Shown here: positions 43,601 to 51,134 of the stretch, one piece after another
How positions within the stretch are numbered: position 1 is the first letter of the stretch
Layout of the letters: every line of letters begins with the position of its first letter
Assembly: GCA_028278245.1 (NCBI GenBank)
Contig: JANQEQ010000148.1
Coordinates: forward strand, 124,001 to 188,000
DNA from: Phycisphaerales bacterium
Lineage (GTDB): Bacteria > Planctomycetota > Phycisphaerae > Phycisphaerales > SM1A02
Direction: 5' to 3'
Length of the DNA stretch: 64,000 nucleotides
The notes under the pieces: model-generated
The model's database searches: none
The model's input: the letters and a program-made list of their open reading frames with translations, nothing else
Told to the model about the DNA's origin: nothing
Position numbers and translations under genes: made by a program

Positions 43601-43852
43601 AAAGAGACTGACACCCAGCCCGTAGCGTGCAATCTGTGACTGTTCCTTATCTGGATTGCTTCTCAGGAAATTGCGATATTCATCGACGGCCAGTTCGTAA
43701 TGACCACGATTCAACAGACCGTTGGCAGCGTAAAAGCTGCGCTGCGGCGTCATTTCGGAAATTTCGTCCTGGGCTGGTACATGTTTTGTTAGCACCATGA
43801 GAGGCAATGTAAGGACGAGTGCTACAGCGATGGTGGTTGTCATACGGGGCAC
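40679..43852 (-). CDS. Exported giant TPR protein
   Basis: A 1057-residue protein with a signal peptide (MTTTIAVALVLTLPLMVLT, residues 4-22) and some 25 tetratricopeptide repeats almost to the end. Examples are YELAVDEYRNFLRSNPDKEQ, EAVAQYRKVIKQSEDKF and KYEDAARELL. The acidic repeat faces suggest a protein-binding scaffold in the periplasm, comparable in place to YbgF/CpoB beside tolQRA. The GTG at 43852 is chosen because AGGAG lies 8 bases upstream; ATG 43843 and a longer frame to 43903 are alternatives. It is the first gene of the motor operon. Confidence 0.85.
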   Translation of the reverse strand: MPRMTTTIAVALVLTLPLMVLTKHVPAQDEISEMTPQRSFYAANGLLNRGHYELAVDEYRNFLRSNPDKEQSQIARYGLGVSLFRLNRLDEARTELALLQSIDDFTYRTEVLIILGQCHLMLRDLDAAVDTLSNVVTEFSNHELTDDAVALLTEALYLRGDHAEASAAGSFLVDQWPGSPLRERAELFAAMSEIALRDYPRATDRLQSMAKRFPAGEFTDHTSLLLAQSLQQSNFLNEAVAQYRKVIKQSEDKFVPGALYGLAGILHQQGEHESAGELLDDLLKRFPDNELDISAQLLRGRIWFALHDFDRAREYFSDIADAEDDHQEEALYWVAKCDLRNGDHTDAITGLRNILREFPETDRTAEIMFDLAVALSREGETDEALEELRNFLEEFPDHLLTPDALQLAASLEHAQERYEESRTLCREFQTNYSDHTLAPSMAFLSAENSYLMGEYERTVSEFVSFLEEYSDSDERSNATYRLGMALYRLQQYEEAEPFLSLVVDGNNTPEEFRSALLALGDLYFQLEQWEQSEPPLVNFLAFGLEQEGADDALLRLALSRHRQEKYESALTAYELLIDEFPESVHKSQAVFERGQVLVALNRNSEAAEAFDQILDDADDPLLTLHALNHLGVMAMNDQRFDEAAEFFGQVVNEGEGEQIAPALYKQGQAQMAAKNYKDAEPAFARLLADYPESEYYSEAHAQRALALARLDRHEDALDQISTTIEQFSTDLAASLISSLIYEKAWCLRSLGEHELAADAYRELIEMQEKDELHLHSLLELAELESDNQRYDEAAQLLRELLDDEHRSVITEMLHQQGTYRLGVCEYELSHFNESTNWLDTFIDTYPKHNLITSARLLCGEAYFKSGAHQRAVEHLRAVVDDGPADDDIYGPALLRLGECLAALQHWVPSEEAFKTYLNEVPDSELWFQAQFGVAWALENQKRFDAAITEYRKVVDRHNGPTAARSQFQIGECLYAQNKYEDAARELLKVDILYAYPEWSAAALYEAGRCFEGLNQPTEAAEQFRQLQEQYSDSQWAVLAAERLGRLSSAALPGRTDP

Positions 43853-43943
43853 GGTCTGATCTCCTGTGGGAGAAACTTTGGACACACGGATCGCGCCAAC
43901 CAATCTGAGCCAGGTTGGTCATCTCTCACGTGCTGTTATATTT

Positions 43944-43981
43944 GAGCTGCGCGAGAGTAGTCAGGAACACTCGCGCAGCTC
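43944..43981. terminator. Strong hairpin between blaR1-like gene and TPR gene
   Basis: A perfect 12-bp stem, GAGCTGCGCGAG (43944-43955) with CTCGCGCAGCTC (43970-43981), and 14-base loop. On the minus strand it is followed by AAATATAAC, not a T-run, so full termination is doubtful; it may reduce read-through or mark an RNA processing site between regulators and motor genes. Confidence 0.5.
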
Positions 43982-44047
43982 GCTCCGACGGTATATGGCG
44001 CGGTGAGGACGGGCGCAGCCCACACCTTGATGCGCCTCAGGAAAAAA

Positions 44048-47020
44048 TCAGTCACTGCGCCCGACAGCTTCTTGGATCATATCTTCTAAGTCGTCAATTC
44101 GGTCTTCAAGTTCTTCGGCTTCTGATTCCAAACGCTCCGCCAGGTTATACTGAACTTCGGCGCGGGCCTGGGTAATGCGAGCCTCATTCTCCAACTGGTG
44201 AACCTTCATCAGCAGATCATTGTATTGCTTGATGAGATTGATCCGCTCATCACCTTCAGCCTCCTCAAATTCTGCTTCCAGCTCATCAGCCATCTCTTCA
44301 GCATGTTCGGCCTTGAGTTCCAATTCTTCCACTCGTTGTGCCAACTGGCTCGAACCGTGTTCACGTTCCTCCATTTGTACGTATATCGCTTCCAGTTTTG
44401 TTTTTAATGCCTCAAGCTCGTACATCTTGCTCGCAGCCTTGTACTCATACTTCTTCGGCATGTCATCAAGGGAAATAACGTCTGGAGTATCGGGGGCCAG
44501 CAGCATATCCGTGTAACCCAGTGGAGTTGATGGTGCATCATCGTTGATCATGTCAACGAATGCCTTGAATACTGTCTGTTCAAGCGTGGTACCCCGAACT
44601 TTTATCTCGCCATCGCCCGGTGTGACATAAATCGGAACATCGCTTCGGATCATGAGTTCTGATAGTGCATCAAGCTTACCCGGGGAAAGTTCATAGATTT
44701 CGACTTCATCTTCCCCGTTGATCATGTCAACAAACGCAGTGAAAATCATGTGCTGCGATGTTGTACCATGTACGGTGATCGCATCATCTCCAGGACTCAC
44801 AAGAATCGGTACATCACTGCGGATCATGAGCTCAGTGAGCGCTTCGAGTTTCCCTTCCGGTAGCTCATAAGTTTTCTGGATGACACTGCCAACACCAACA
44901 ATTTGATAATCCTGTGAATTGAAGTTCATCGTCGGAGCGGTCACCACGAAATCCGTCCCCATCGTTGGTGATGAAACCAGTAACTCCGGGAGGGTCGGGG
45001 CAGTGAATGCAGTGCTATTGAACTGCCCTCGATCCAGGAAGACGGTGGGAACTTGGGGAATTTGTGGGGCATCAGGGGCACACATTTGCAAGCCACTCAG
45101 TCGGGCAAGTTGTTCCAGCTTGTGTTCCACTGCCAGGAGCCGATCTTCGAGTGATCCACTGCACCCAGTACCTTGACTCGAACCACTCACCCAGGCAGTC
45201 GGGGCTTGAGGCTCGTTGCAGGAAGACACTCCGCAGCTTGCCTGAGCTGCATTGCAGGCAGCCGCTTCAGCACACGCAGCTTTTGCACAAGCGGCGGCAC
45301 TGTTTTCGGCTTCAATGACAGAGATTGTGGCCAGAACCTCCGCAAGTTCTGCAGCTCGTGAAGGTGTGGTTTTCACGGGCTTGGCCGGTTTGGCCTTGAC
45401 GTGATCATCAGTATCACAGGCAAACGTGGGCGTAACCAACCACGTACCAGTTACAAGAACGCCGGCAAGTAGAATACCGCCGAGCGTAAGTCGGGGTTTA
45501 ATTTGTTGTGACATCACCATTGTGAGTCTCCTGGCAAAACCTTTAGCATGAATGGTCGTTATACATAAAGCGACCATGGGAATTGGTGATCGATTAAGAT
45601 CAGTGAATTTCTTAGTCTCCAGAAGCGCGGTGGCATAAGCCCGGCGGGCAGATGGCATCAGTGTGGTTACCCAGACATCGCAGCAGAGGTCTGCTTCTTC
45701 ACGTAATCGTCGCTGAATAAGCCACACGATCGGATGCCACCAGTAGAGACATCCGACAATCATTGCCAACCAGCATACCCAGTGATCACGACGTTTCAGG
45801 TGGGCAAGTTCATGTGAGAGAACTGCTCGCCGTCCTACTTCGTCAAGCTGGTTCCACAGATCCGTCGGCAAAAGGAGGCGGAGGGAGTATCCGAATGAGA
45901 CCATCGGAGAAATCCTGGCATCCACCATCAGGACCGAAGGTATGCTTCGTAGACCCATCTCGGTCGCGATCCGACATACATCGGTTTCAACTTCATGTGG
46001 GGCTGGTACGGCTGAACGCACGTAGCGCTGGAATCGCACAATACGCAAAATGATCACGAGCAGGAAAAACACAGCACCACCACCCCAGATCACGATAGGC
46101 AGGGGTGGCAGTTGCAATATCTCATCTCGGATACTTCTCAATGACACAGCCCAACGCGTCCAGTCTGATTTTTCTACAGGGCTCAATTTACCCTCTTGCG
46201 GCAACACAAAAAAAGCCTTCTTGTGTGGTGGGGCTTTGTGTAACACTTCCGACTGGTTGTTCGCTGTTACTGACGTTTCAGAATGGTCATAGCTCTCACT
46301 GATCCCATACACATTTGGCAATGTTGCTGATGGAAATGATGCCGTGTCGGGAGTCGCTGGTTGGATATTGGTTAAACCATGAGCCAGTGAAGTTCCCGGC
46401 TGATCGGCAGGTTGGTCATCTGGAACATCATCTGTGTGAGATTTGTGAGATCGCAATTGCCGTATCGGATCAGGGACTTTCAACCTATTTGTGTGTAATG
46501 ATAGGCGTTGTCCTAATAGGGGAGTCGTACTGATCTGCTCTTTCTCAGGCGCCTTTAGTGGTTGTTTTCCTTTTTGATCTACGGGAATCTTGAGATCCAC
46601 TCTTCTTTCTGCGAGGGTATTTCCGGATTTCGTCGCATGACTCCGGTCTATCTTCACTGGAGTATTCAGTGGCAAAGATGAGGCGGCCAGGTCGGGAGAT
46701 ATGGGTGTTTTCGCTTTGAGTGGATCCGAGGAAGAACTGCCAACCGCACTTCCTTTGCCTGATTCTTGAGTGATTACCTGGGGTGATTCATTCTTTGGGG
46801 TATCCACCGACTCCACAATTGGCAGAAGTGATGTCAAATCAGGTGCAGGTGAACGTGGAAATAACGGCGCAACCACCAATAAAACCAGAAGCGTCAACCA
46901 CAGGATGTGGCGGGTAGCTGGTCGGCAGGGTAAGCATCGGCATACGGCGGCCACGATCGCAGTCAGGGGAATCGCCAACAAAGCAAAATGCCAGAATTGA
47001 TCGATGTTGAAGGGACTCAT
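44048..47020 (-). CDS. BlaR1-like M56 metallopeptidase with unusual sensor region
   Basis: A 990-residue membrane protein. N-terminal helices (about 9-27, 34-52) and a long hydrophilic insertion precede a helix (about 300-322) and the M56 zinc peptidase, with VLSHELAHLKRRDH near 398-411, CLYWWHPIVWL and the downstream Glu in REEADLCCD. A helix (about 507-530) leads outside. Instead of a penicillin-binding domain there is a Cys-rich stretch (about 565-600), two tandem copies of a roughly 55-residue module (about 715-830; LMIRSDVPI, FVDMIN in both), and a coiled coil (about 865-985). In BlaR1 systems ligand binding triggers cleavage of BlaI. Its start overlaps the blaI stop by four bases. Confidence 0.85.
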   Translation of the reverse strand: MSPFNIDQFWHFALLAIPLTAIVAAVCRCLPCRPATRHILWLTLLVLLVVAPLFPRSPAPDLTSLLPIVESVDTPKNESPQVITQESGKGSAVGSSSSDPLKAKTPISPDLAASSLPLNTPVKIDRSHATKSGNTLAERRVDLKIPVDQKGKQPLKAPEKEQISTTPLLGQRLSLHTNRLKVPDPIRQLRSHKSHTDDVPDDQPADQPGTSLAHGLTNIQPATPDTASFPSATLPNVYGISESYDHSETSVTANNQSEVLHKAPPHKKAFFVLPQEGKLSPVEKSDWTRWAVSLRSIRDEILQLPPLPIVIWGGGAVFFLLVIILRIVRFQRYVRSAVPAPHEVETDVCRIATEMGLRSIPSVLMVDARISPMVSFGYSLRLLLPTDLWNQLDEVGRRAVLSHELAHLKRRDHWVCWLAMIVGCLYWWHPIVWLIQRRLREEADLCCDVWVTTLMPSARRAYATALLETKKFTDLNRSPIPMVALCITTIHAKGFARRLTMVMSQQIKPRLTLGGILLAGVLVTGTWLVTPTFACDTDDHVKAKPAKPVKTTPSRAAELAEVLATISVIEAENSAAACAKAACAEAAACNAAQASCGVSSCNEPQAPTAWVSGSSQGTGCSGSLEDRLLAVEHKLEQLARLSGLQMCAPDAPQIPQVPTVFLDRGQFNSTAFTAPTLPELLVSSPTMGTDFVVTAPTMNFNSQDYQIVGVGSVIQKTYELPEGKLEALTELMIRSDVPILVSPGDDAITVHGTTSQHMIFTAFVDMINGEDEVEIYELSPGKLDALSELMIRSDVPIYVTPGDGEIKVRGTTLEQTVFKAFVDMINDDAPSTPLGYTDMLLAPDTPDVISLDDMPKKYEYKAASKMYELEALKTKLEAIYVQMEEREHGSSQLAQRVEELELKAEHAEEMADELEAEFEEAEGDERINLIKQYNDLLMKVHQLENEARITQARAEVQYNLAERLESEAEELEDRIDDLEDMIQEAVGRSD

Positions 47021-47442
47021 GGCTTTGATCGCTTGGAGGATCGTGATTTACCTCGTCCTGGTTTTGTATCAAGGGCATCAATGAGATTTTGAAGCTCCTC
47101 AATATCCTTTCGACTGAGTCTTTCTTCTTTCACCAACTGCAGTACGAGTGGTGCTGCTGCGCCGTCATACACATCCTTAAGGAACGATTTCAGACGTGAC
47201 TTCATCACCTTCTCGCGGGTCACTGTTGCCCGATACTTGTAGGCGATGCCAGACTTGTCCGAGCGGACGAGACCTCTTTGTTCAAGTCTGGTAAGAAACG
47301 TCAACACCGTGGTGTACGCAATCTTTCGATTGCGCTGATGCAGATGGTTCATCACTTGACGGACGGTGACAGGCCCCTGATCCCACAGTGCTTTAAGTAC
47401 TTCAAGCTCAGCGGGGGGCAGATCTGTTTCCCGAGGTGGCAT
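47017..47442 (-). CDS. blaI: BlaI/MecI/CopY-family repressor
   Basis: A 141-residue winged-helix repressor: PPAELEVLKALWDQGPVTVRQV, then KIAYTTVLTFLTRLEQRGLV with the recognition helix, and a helical dimerisation and cleavage region with FLKDVYDGAAAPLVLQLV. The ATG at 47442 has GAGAGG about 7 bases upstream; the frame from 47463 has no such site. Two palindromic operators lie directly upstream, so it should repress itself and the BlaR1-like gene, and perhaps the motor operon behind them. Confidence 0.93.
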   Translation of the reverse strand: MPPRETDLPPAELEVLKALWDQGPVTVRQVMNHLHQRNRKIAYTTVLTFLTRLEQRGLVRSDKSGIAYKYRATVTREKVMKSRLKSFLKDVYDGAAAPLVLQLVKEERLSRKDIEELQNLIDALDTKPGRGKSRSSKRSKP

Positions 47443-47469
47443 GATTAGACCTCTCTGGTTCACATGAAG

Positions 47470-47511
47470 CTACTACAATTGTCGTAGATCAATCTACTAC
47501 ACGTGTAGTGG
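47470..47511. promoter_or_regulatory. Paired BlaI-type operators
   Basis: Two sites of the same design: CTACTACAATTGTCGTAG (47470-47487, one mismatched pair) and CTACTACACGTGTAGTGG (47494-47511, with a perfect 12-base palindrome CTACACGTGTAG at 47497-47508). Both contain the ACTACA/TGTAGT half-sites known for BlaI/MecI. They are 24 bases apart, start to start, and end 7 bases or more upstream of the blaI frame. Confidence 0.85.
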
Positions 47512-47576
47512 CCTGTCAATGTCCTTCTTCGGAAAAACGCCCGAGAGATTTTGTTCGTGGTGTTCTAAAATTCATC

Positions 47577-47676
47577 TGCCCGCTAACTCTCTGGCCAATC
47601 AGAAGATACGCGCTTGAGAAATCGAGGTGTTATTGCTTTAGATATGGTTTTGGAACGGATCGGTTCGCGTTAGGGG
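47577..47676 (+). repeat. Dispersed direct repeat, copy C (attC-like)
   Basis: It begins GCTAACTC (47582-47589) and ends TCGGTTCGCGTTAGGGG (47660-47676). GCTAAC and GTTAG at the ends pair; inside them GGCCAATC (47593-47600) pairs with GATCGGTT (47658-47665) with two G-T pairs and one mismatch. This nested arrangement over about 95 bases is the layout of integron attC sites. It stands just upstream of the carbohydrate island. Confidence 0.55.
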
Positions 47677-47755
47677 ATGATCACCATTGATCAGATGGTG
47701 CCAGGTGACCTGGAATCTGGTGCGGGGTGTAATGAGTAGCTCGTTATAATCCGCC

Positions 47756-50128
47756 ATGCTCAAGATCCTACCCGCCCTCCTTTTCTTACGGCTTCTTCTG
47801 GCCTGCCAAACGGTGATTGTTCCTGACGAGCTGCCTGGGAATACAAACCGCCAAACTCTGGATTTGATTGTTTCCAGTGCCAGTGCCTGGACGATTGTCA
47901 TTCCAGATGAGTACACACTCCAGGAGCGTGAGGCTGCATTGCAGCTCTCAACATATCTGGCCGAAGTAACCGGCGCGACATTACCTGTTAAGAAGGAAGC
48001 CGAGGCGCCTGAAACATTTCGCATTTTGGTTGGAGATACTCGTGCTGGCCTAGCCATATCTGCGAATCTAGGGATCGATCGCGGCGCGCTAGGAGAGGAC
48101 GGCTTTGTTATTCGCGCGATGAGCAATGATCTGATGTTGGTTTCCGGCCTACCCGAAGGTGGTCCAACTGAGCCCCTGGGGATCGTTTACGCGGTCAACC
48201 ACCTGCTTGAGACTCAGATCGGTGTTCGCTATTGGGCTCCTGGTGTCTTGCACATACCGAGCAGAGAGACCGTTACCCTGCCCGCTAATCTGGCGATTAC
48301 CCAGAGCCCGCCAGTGTGGTTTCGGCATGTTAATTACGGGCCCGCCAACGATCCAGCATACCGACGATGGCACAAGCTCGACCGGATTCAGGAGGAAGTC
48401 GGCCGTCTCTGGGCACCGCGTTGGGTGCACTCCTTTTTCCATCACGTGAATCCAGCTGAATACTTCCAGGAGCATCCAGAGTATTTCTCCCTGGTCGGCG
48501 ACCGCCGTACACCAAGTCAATTATGTCTGACCAATCCCGAGATTCTCGAAATTGCCACTCAGAGTTTCAATCGCACCTTCGAGGAGTATCCGAATGTGCG
48601 TTATATCTCCTTCAGCCAGGAGGATAACTACGATGCCTGCTCCTGTGATTCCTGTGCTGCAATCGACGACCGTGAAGGAACCCGGATGGGCTCGTTGCTG
48701 ACCTTCGTCAATGCCCTGGCCGAGCGCTTCCCCGAGCGGATCATCTCTACGCTAGCATACCAGTACTCGCGCAAGCCGCCGCGCACTCTGCGGCCAAGGG
48801 ATAACGTCTCGATCATGTTATGTACGATTGAGGAGGACCGTGCCCGTCCAATCGCGACCAATCCCAATAGCAGCTTTTCTGCCGACCTCGCCGGCTGGTG
48901 CGCGATTACGAATGACATCTTCCTTTGGGATTACGAGGTGCAGTTCGCCAGCCCGGTAGCGCCCTTCCCCAACCTGCGCACATTATCCCCCAATGTGCGC
49001 TGGTTCGCTGACGCAGGAGTGAAACACCTGTTCCTGCAGGGAAACGGGCTGCGAACGGAGTTCGCTGAGTTGCGCTGTTATCTACTGGCAAAGCTGGCTT
49101 GGGATCCGGACAGTAACGTCGAAGCTTTGATCGACGAATTCCTCGCTGGTTACTACGGAGCAGCGGCTCCGCACTTGCGCGCTTACATTAATCTGTTGCA
49201 CAACGAGGTTCAAGCTTCGGGAGAAGAGCTTGTTCTTTATGGCAATCCATCCTTGGCAAAGGACTCTTGGCTGCGCCCAGAGGTGCTTGCCCGCGCCCGT
49301 GCTTATTTTGATGCAGCAGAGTCAGTTACTCAAAGCAATGCTGTTCATGCTGAGCGCGTGCGCACTGCACGGTTGCCTCTTATGTACGCTGAGCTTGAAA
49401 TCGCCAAGCGTCTGGGTGCCAATCCCGGAGGCATTTGGGAATCGTGCTCCGATGCGCCTGAAGGTTTTGTTGGTACATGGCTGCAGCCGCGCGCCGAGGT
49501 GCGTGAACTGCTTGAAGCTTTCCTGGATGGTTGTAAAGCCGCTGGCATAAACAGACTGCGCGAGTATGATTTGACCCTCGAATCTTATCGCGCAGACTGG
49601 GAGCGCCTACTTGATCCTATGCTACCGAATCATCTTGCGTATGGGGCGTTTATTGAAGCGAATCCCAATCCCAGCCACAAGTACGCTGAAGGCGATGTCA
49701 GACACTTAGTCGACGGTCTACCCGGTGGACAACCGGGCCACGCTCCGGTTACTCGTGCTTTTCAAGAAAACTGGGTTGGTTGGGAGGGAACGGATGCGGT
49801 GATCACACTCTTCCTGAAAGACCAAAAGAAGATCCCTACGCGCCTCTCCTTCTCTGCTCTCCAGGAGCCGAAGTCCTGGATCTGGCTACCCCGCTCAATA
49901 GTTGTCGAAGGTCTAAGTTTCGATTCCAAATGGCACCAACTCACGATCCTCACTCACAACGTGGACGAGCACGCAAACCTTGTACATCCCTACGAAGTCG
50001 ACCTCATCAATGCTGGTCCACTGACCGGCCTACGTCTCACCGTCGATGCACTCGAGACCTGCCCTAGTTGGCACCTGGGTGCTGGTAGCCCTTCATGGTT
50101 CTTCCTGGACGAGCTTCGAGTAGAGTGA
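47756..50128 (+). CDS. DUF4838-domain lipoprotein, probable glycan-active
   Basis: A 790-residue exported protein. The N-terminus (LLFLRLLLACQT) has a lipobox with Cys at about 16. Residues about 35-145 resemble the alpha-glucuronidase-like N-terminal domain found with polysaccharide enzymes (EREAALQLSTYLAEVTGATLP). The DUF4838 region follows, with VRYISFSQEDNYDACSCDSC, ISTLAYQYSRKPPRTLRP and KHLFLQGNGLRTEFAELRCY. The C-terminus (about 640-790) is a beta domain, possibly carbohydrate-binding. The family has a GH20-like barrel; activity is not established. Its GC content is higher than that of the genes that follow it. It is divergent from blaI. Confidence 0.75.
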   Translation: MLKILPALLFLRLLLACQTVIVPDELPGNTNRQTLDLIVSSASAWTIVIPDEYTLQEREAALQLSTYLAEVTGATLPVKKEAEAPETFRILVGDTRAGLAISANLGIDRGALGEDGFVIRAMSNDLMLVSGLPEGGPTEPLGIVYAVNHLLETQIGVRYWAPGVLHIPSRETVTLPANLAITQSPPVWFRHVNYGPANDPAYRRWHKLDRIQEEVGRLWAPRWVHSFFHHVNPAEYFQEHPEYFSLVGDRRTPSQLCLTNPEILEIATQSFNRTFEEYPNVRYISFSQEDNYDACSCDSCAAIDDREGTRMGSLLTFVNALAERFPERIISTLAYQYSRKPPRTLRPRDNVSIMLCTIEEDRARPIATNPNSSFSADLAGWCAITNDIFLWDYEVQFASPVAPFPNLRTLSPNVRWFADAGVKHLFLQGNGLRTEFAELRCYLLAKLAWDPDSNVEALIDEFLAGYYGAAAPHLRAYINLLHNEVQASGEELVLYGNPSLAKDSWLRPEVLARARAYFDAAESVTQSNAVHAERVRTARLPLMYAELEIAKRLGANPGGIWESCSDAPEGFVGTWLQPRAEVRELLEAFLDGCKAAGINRLREYDLTLESYRADWERLLDPMLPNHLAYGAFIEANPNPSHKYAEGDVRHLVDGLPGGQPGHAPVTRAFQENWVGWEGTDAVITLFLKDQKKIPTRLSFSALQEPKSWIWLPRSIVVEGLSFDSKWHQLTILTHNVDEHANLVHPYEVDLINAGPLTGLRLTVDALETCPSWHLGAGSPSWFFLDELRVE

Positions 50129-50261
50129 TCGTCGACATTTGAAGTCCAAGTTCCATCAAGCACCTTGATCTGAGTAGATGGGTATACCTGCGATAGTTAA
50201 GCTATCAAGGTCAATGGGGATGAAATGATGTTAGTATTTGTTTTATTTGGATGTAGGATAA

Positions 50262-51110
50262 TTACTCAATTCTACCATCTCCCAAATTAAATATTACGTA
50301 TCCCCAATGTTCCGGGAGATGCATGTTAATAACCCCTTGCGGTGACCAGACCCAATTATTTTCAGGAGTGTCCGGCACTTTTTCATATTTGCCGTGGACA
50401 ATTTGGTGCTTCCATTCAACGCGGGAGAAATTGATCCTCCATACATCGCCAACATTTGGGGGTGATGCACGATGCGCGTATTCCGCAAGAGTACTCCATG
50501 GTAATGCAAACTCTACGGACCACCCTCTGTCAATATCAGATGGATCGTTCAATGTTCCCTCAATATGAACCGCCGATTTCATCCCCTCAAATTCCCACTC
50601 GTGAATAGCCGGTCCGCCGTCGATGTAAGTTCGTTCAAGGAACAGGTCAAATATCGTTCCCAACGCATTTATTTCAACTTCATAATACTCTGCGCGATCA
50701 CCATCGGGATCGATAAAGATTTCAAAATCATTATCGTGATATACGATTTGGTCATGTTGTGTAAGAGCCCCCCAGATATGCGGCTCCTCCATCCACGCTG
50801 AAACATATAAATATTCATCATCCCAAAGCATTTTTGCCCGAGTATTGAATCGTGGTTGCGGCTTCACGTTCCCTTCGATATCGACAAATAAATCAGTCCA
50901 CGGTGCATGGGCCCATTCCTTCGGATCAATGATCCCATCAATCACCAGAGGGCCGTCGGCTCGATAACACTGGTATCGCTTGGGCAGACTACCTGAACCG
51001 GTTGGGTGCATATTGTGATCTTCAGTAGGTGATGTTGATGCACAACCCAACGACATTATGAAACAAGTGATCAAAGGAAGCGGTCTTGCTGTAATATGTA
51101 TTACTCTCAT
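50262..51110 (-). CDS. CBM9-like carbohydrate-binding lipoprotein
   Basis: A 282-residue protein. The signal sequence ends in MSLGCAS, a good lipobox. The mature part is one family 9 carbohydrate-binding-like sandwich: DGPLVIDGIIDPKEWAHAPW, AKMLWDDEYLYVSAWMEEPH, DNDFEIFIDPDGDRAEYYEVEINALG and WRINFSRVEW are all typical of CBM9_1. It probably holds sugars at the cell surface. ATG 51110 has GGAG 6 bases upstream. It starts 24 bases after the symporter gene, last in the operon with GH130 and the symporter. Confidence 0.82.
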   Translation of the reverse strand: MRVIHITARPLPLITCFIMSLGCASTSPTEDHNMHPTGSGSLPKRYQCYRADGPLVIDGIIDPKEWAHAPWTDLFVDIEGNVKPQPRFNTRAKMLWDDEYLYVSAWMEEPHIWGALTQHDQIVYHDNDFEIFIDPDGDRAEYYEVEINALGTIFDLFLERTYIDGGPAIHEWEFEGMKSAVHIEGTLNDPSDIDRGWSVEFALPWSTLAEYAHRASPPNVGDVWRINFSRVEWKHQIVHGKYEKVPDTPENNWVWSPQGVINMHLPEHWGYVIFNLGDGRIE

Positions 51111-51134
51111 GAATTGCTCCGGGATTTGCAAGTT

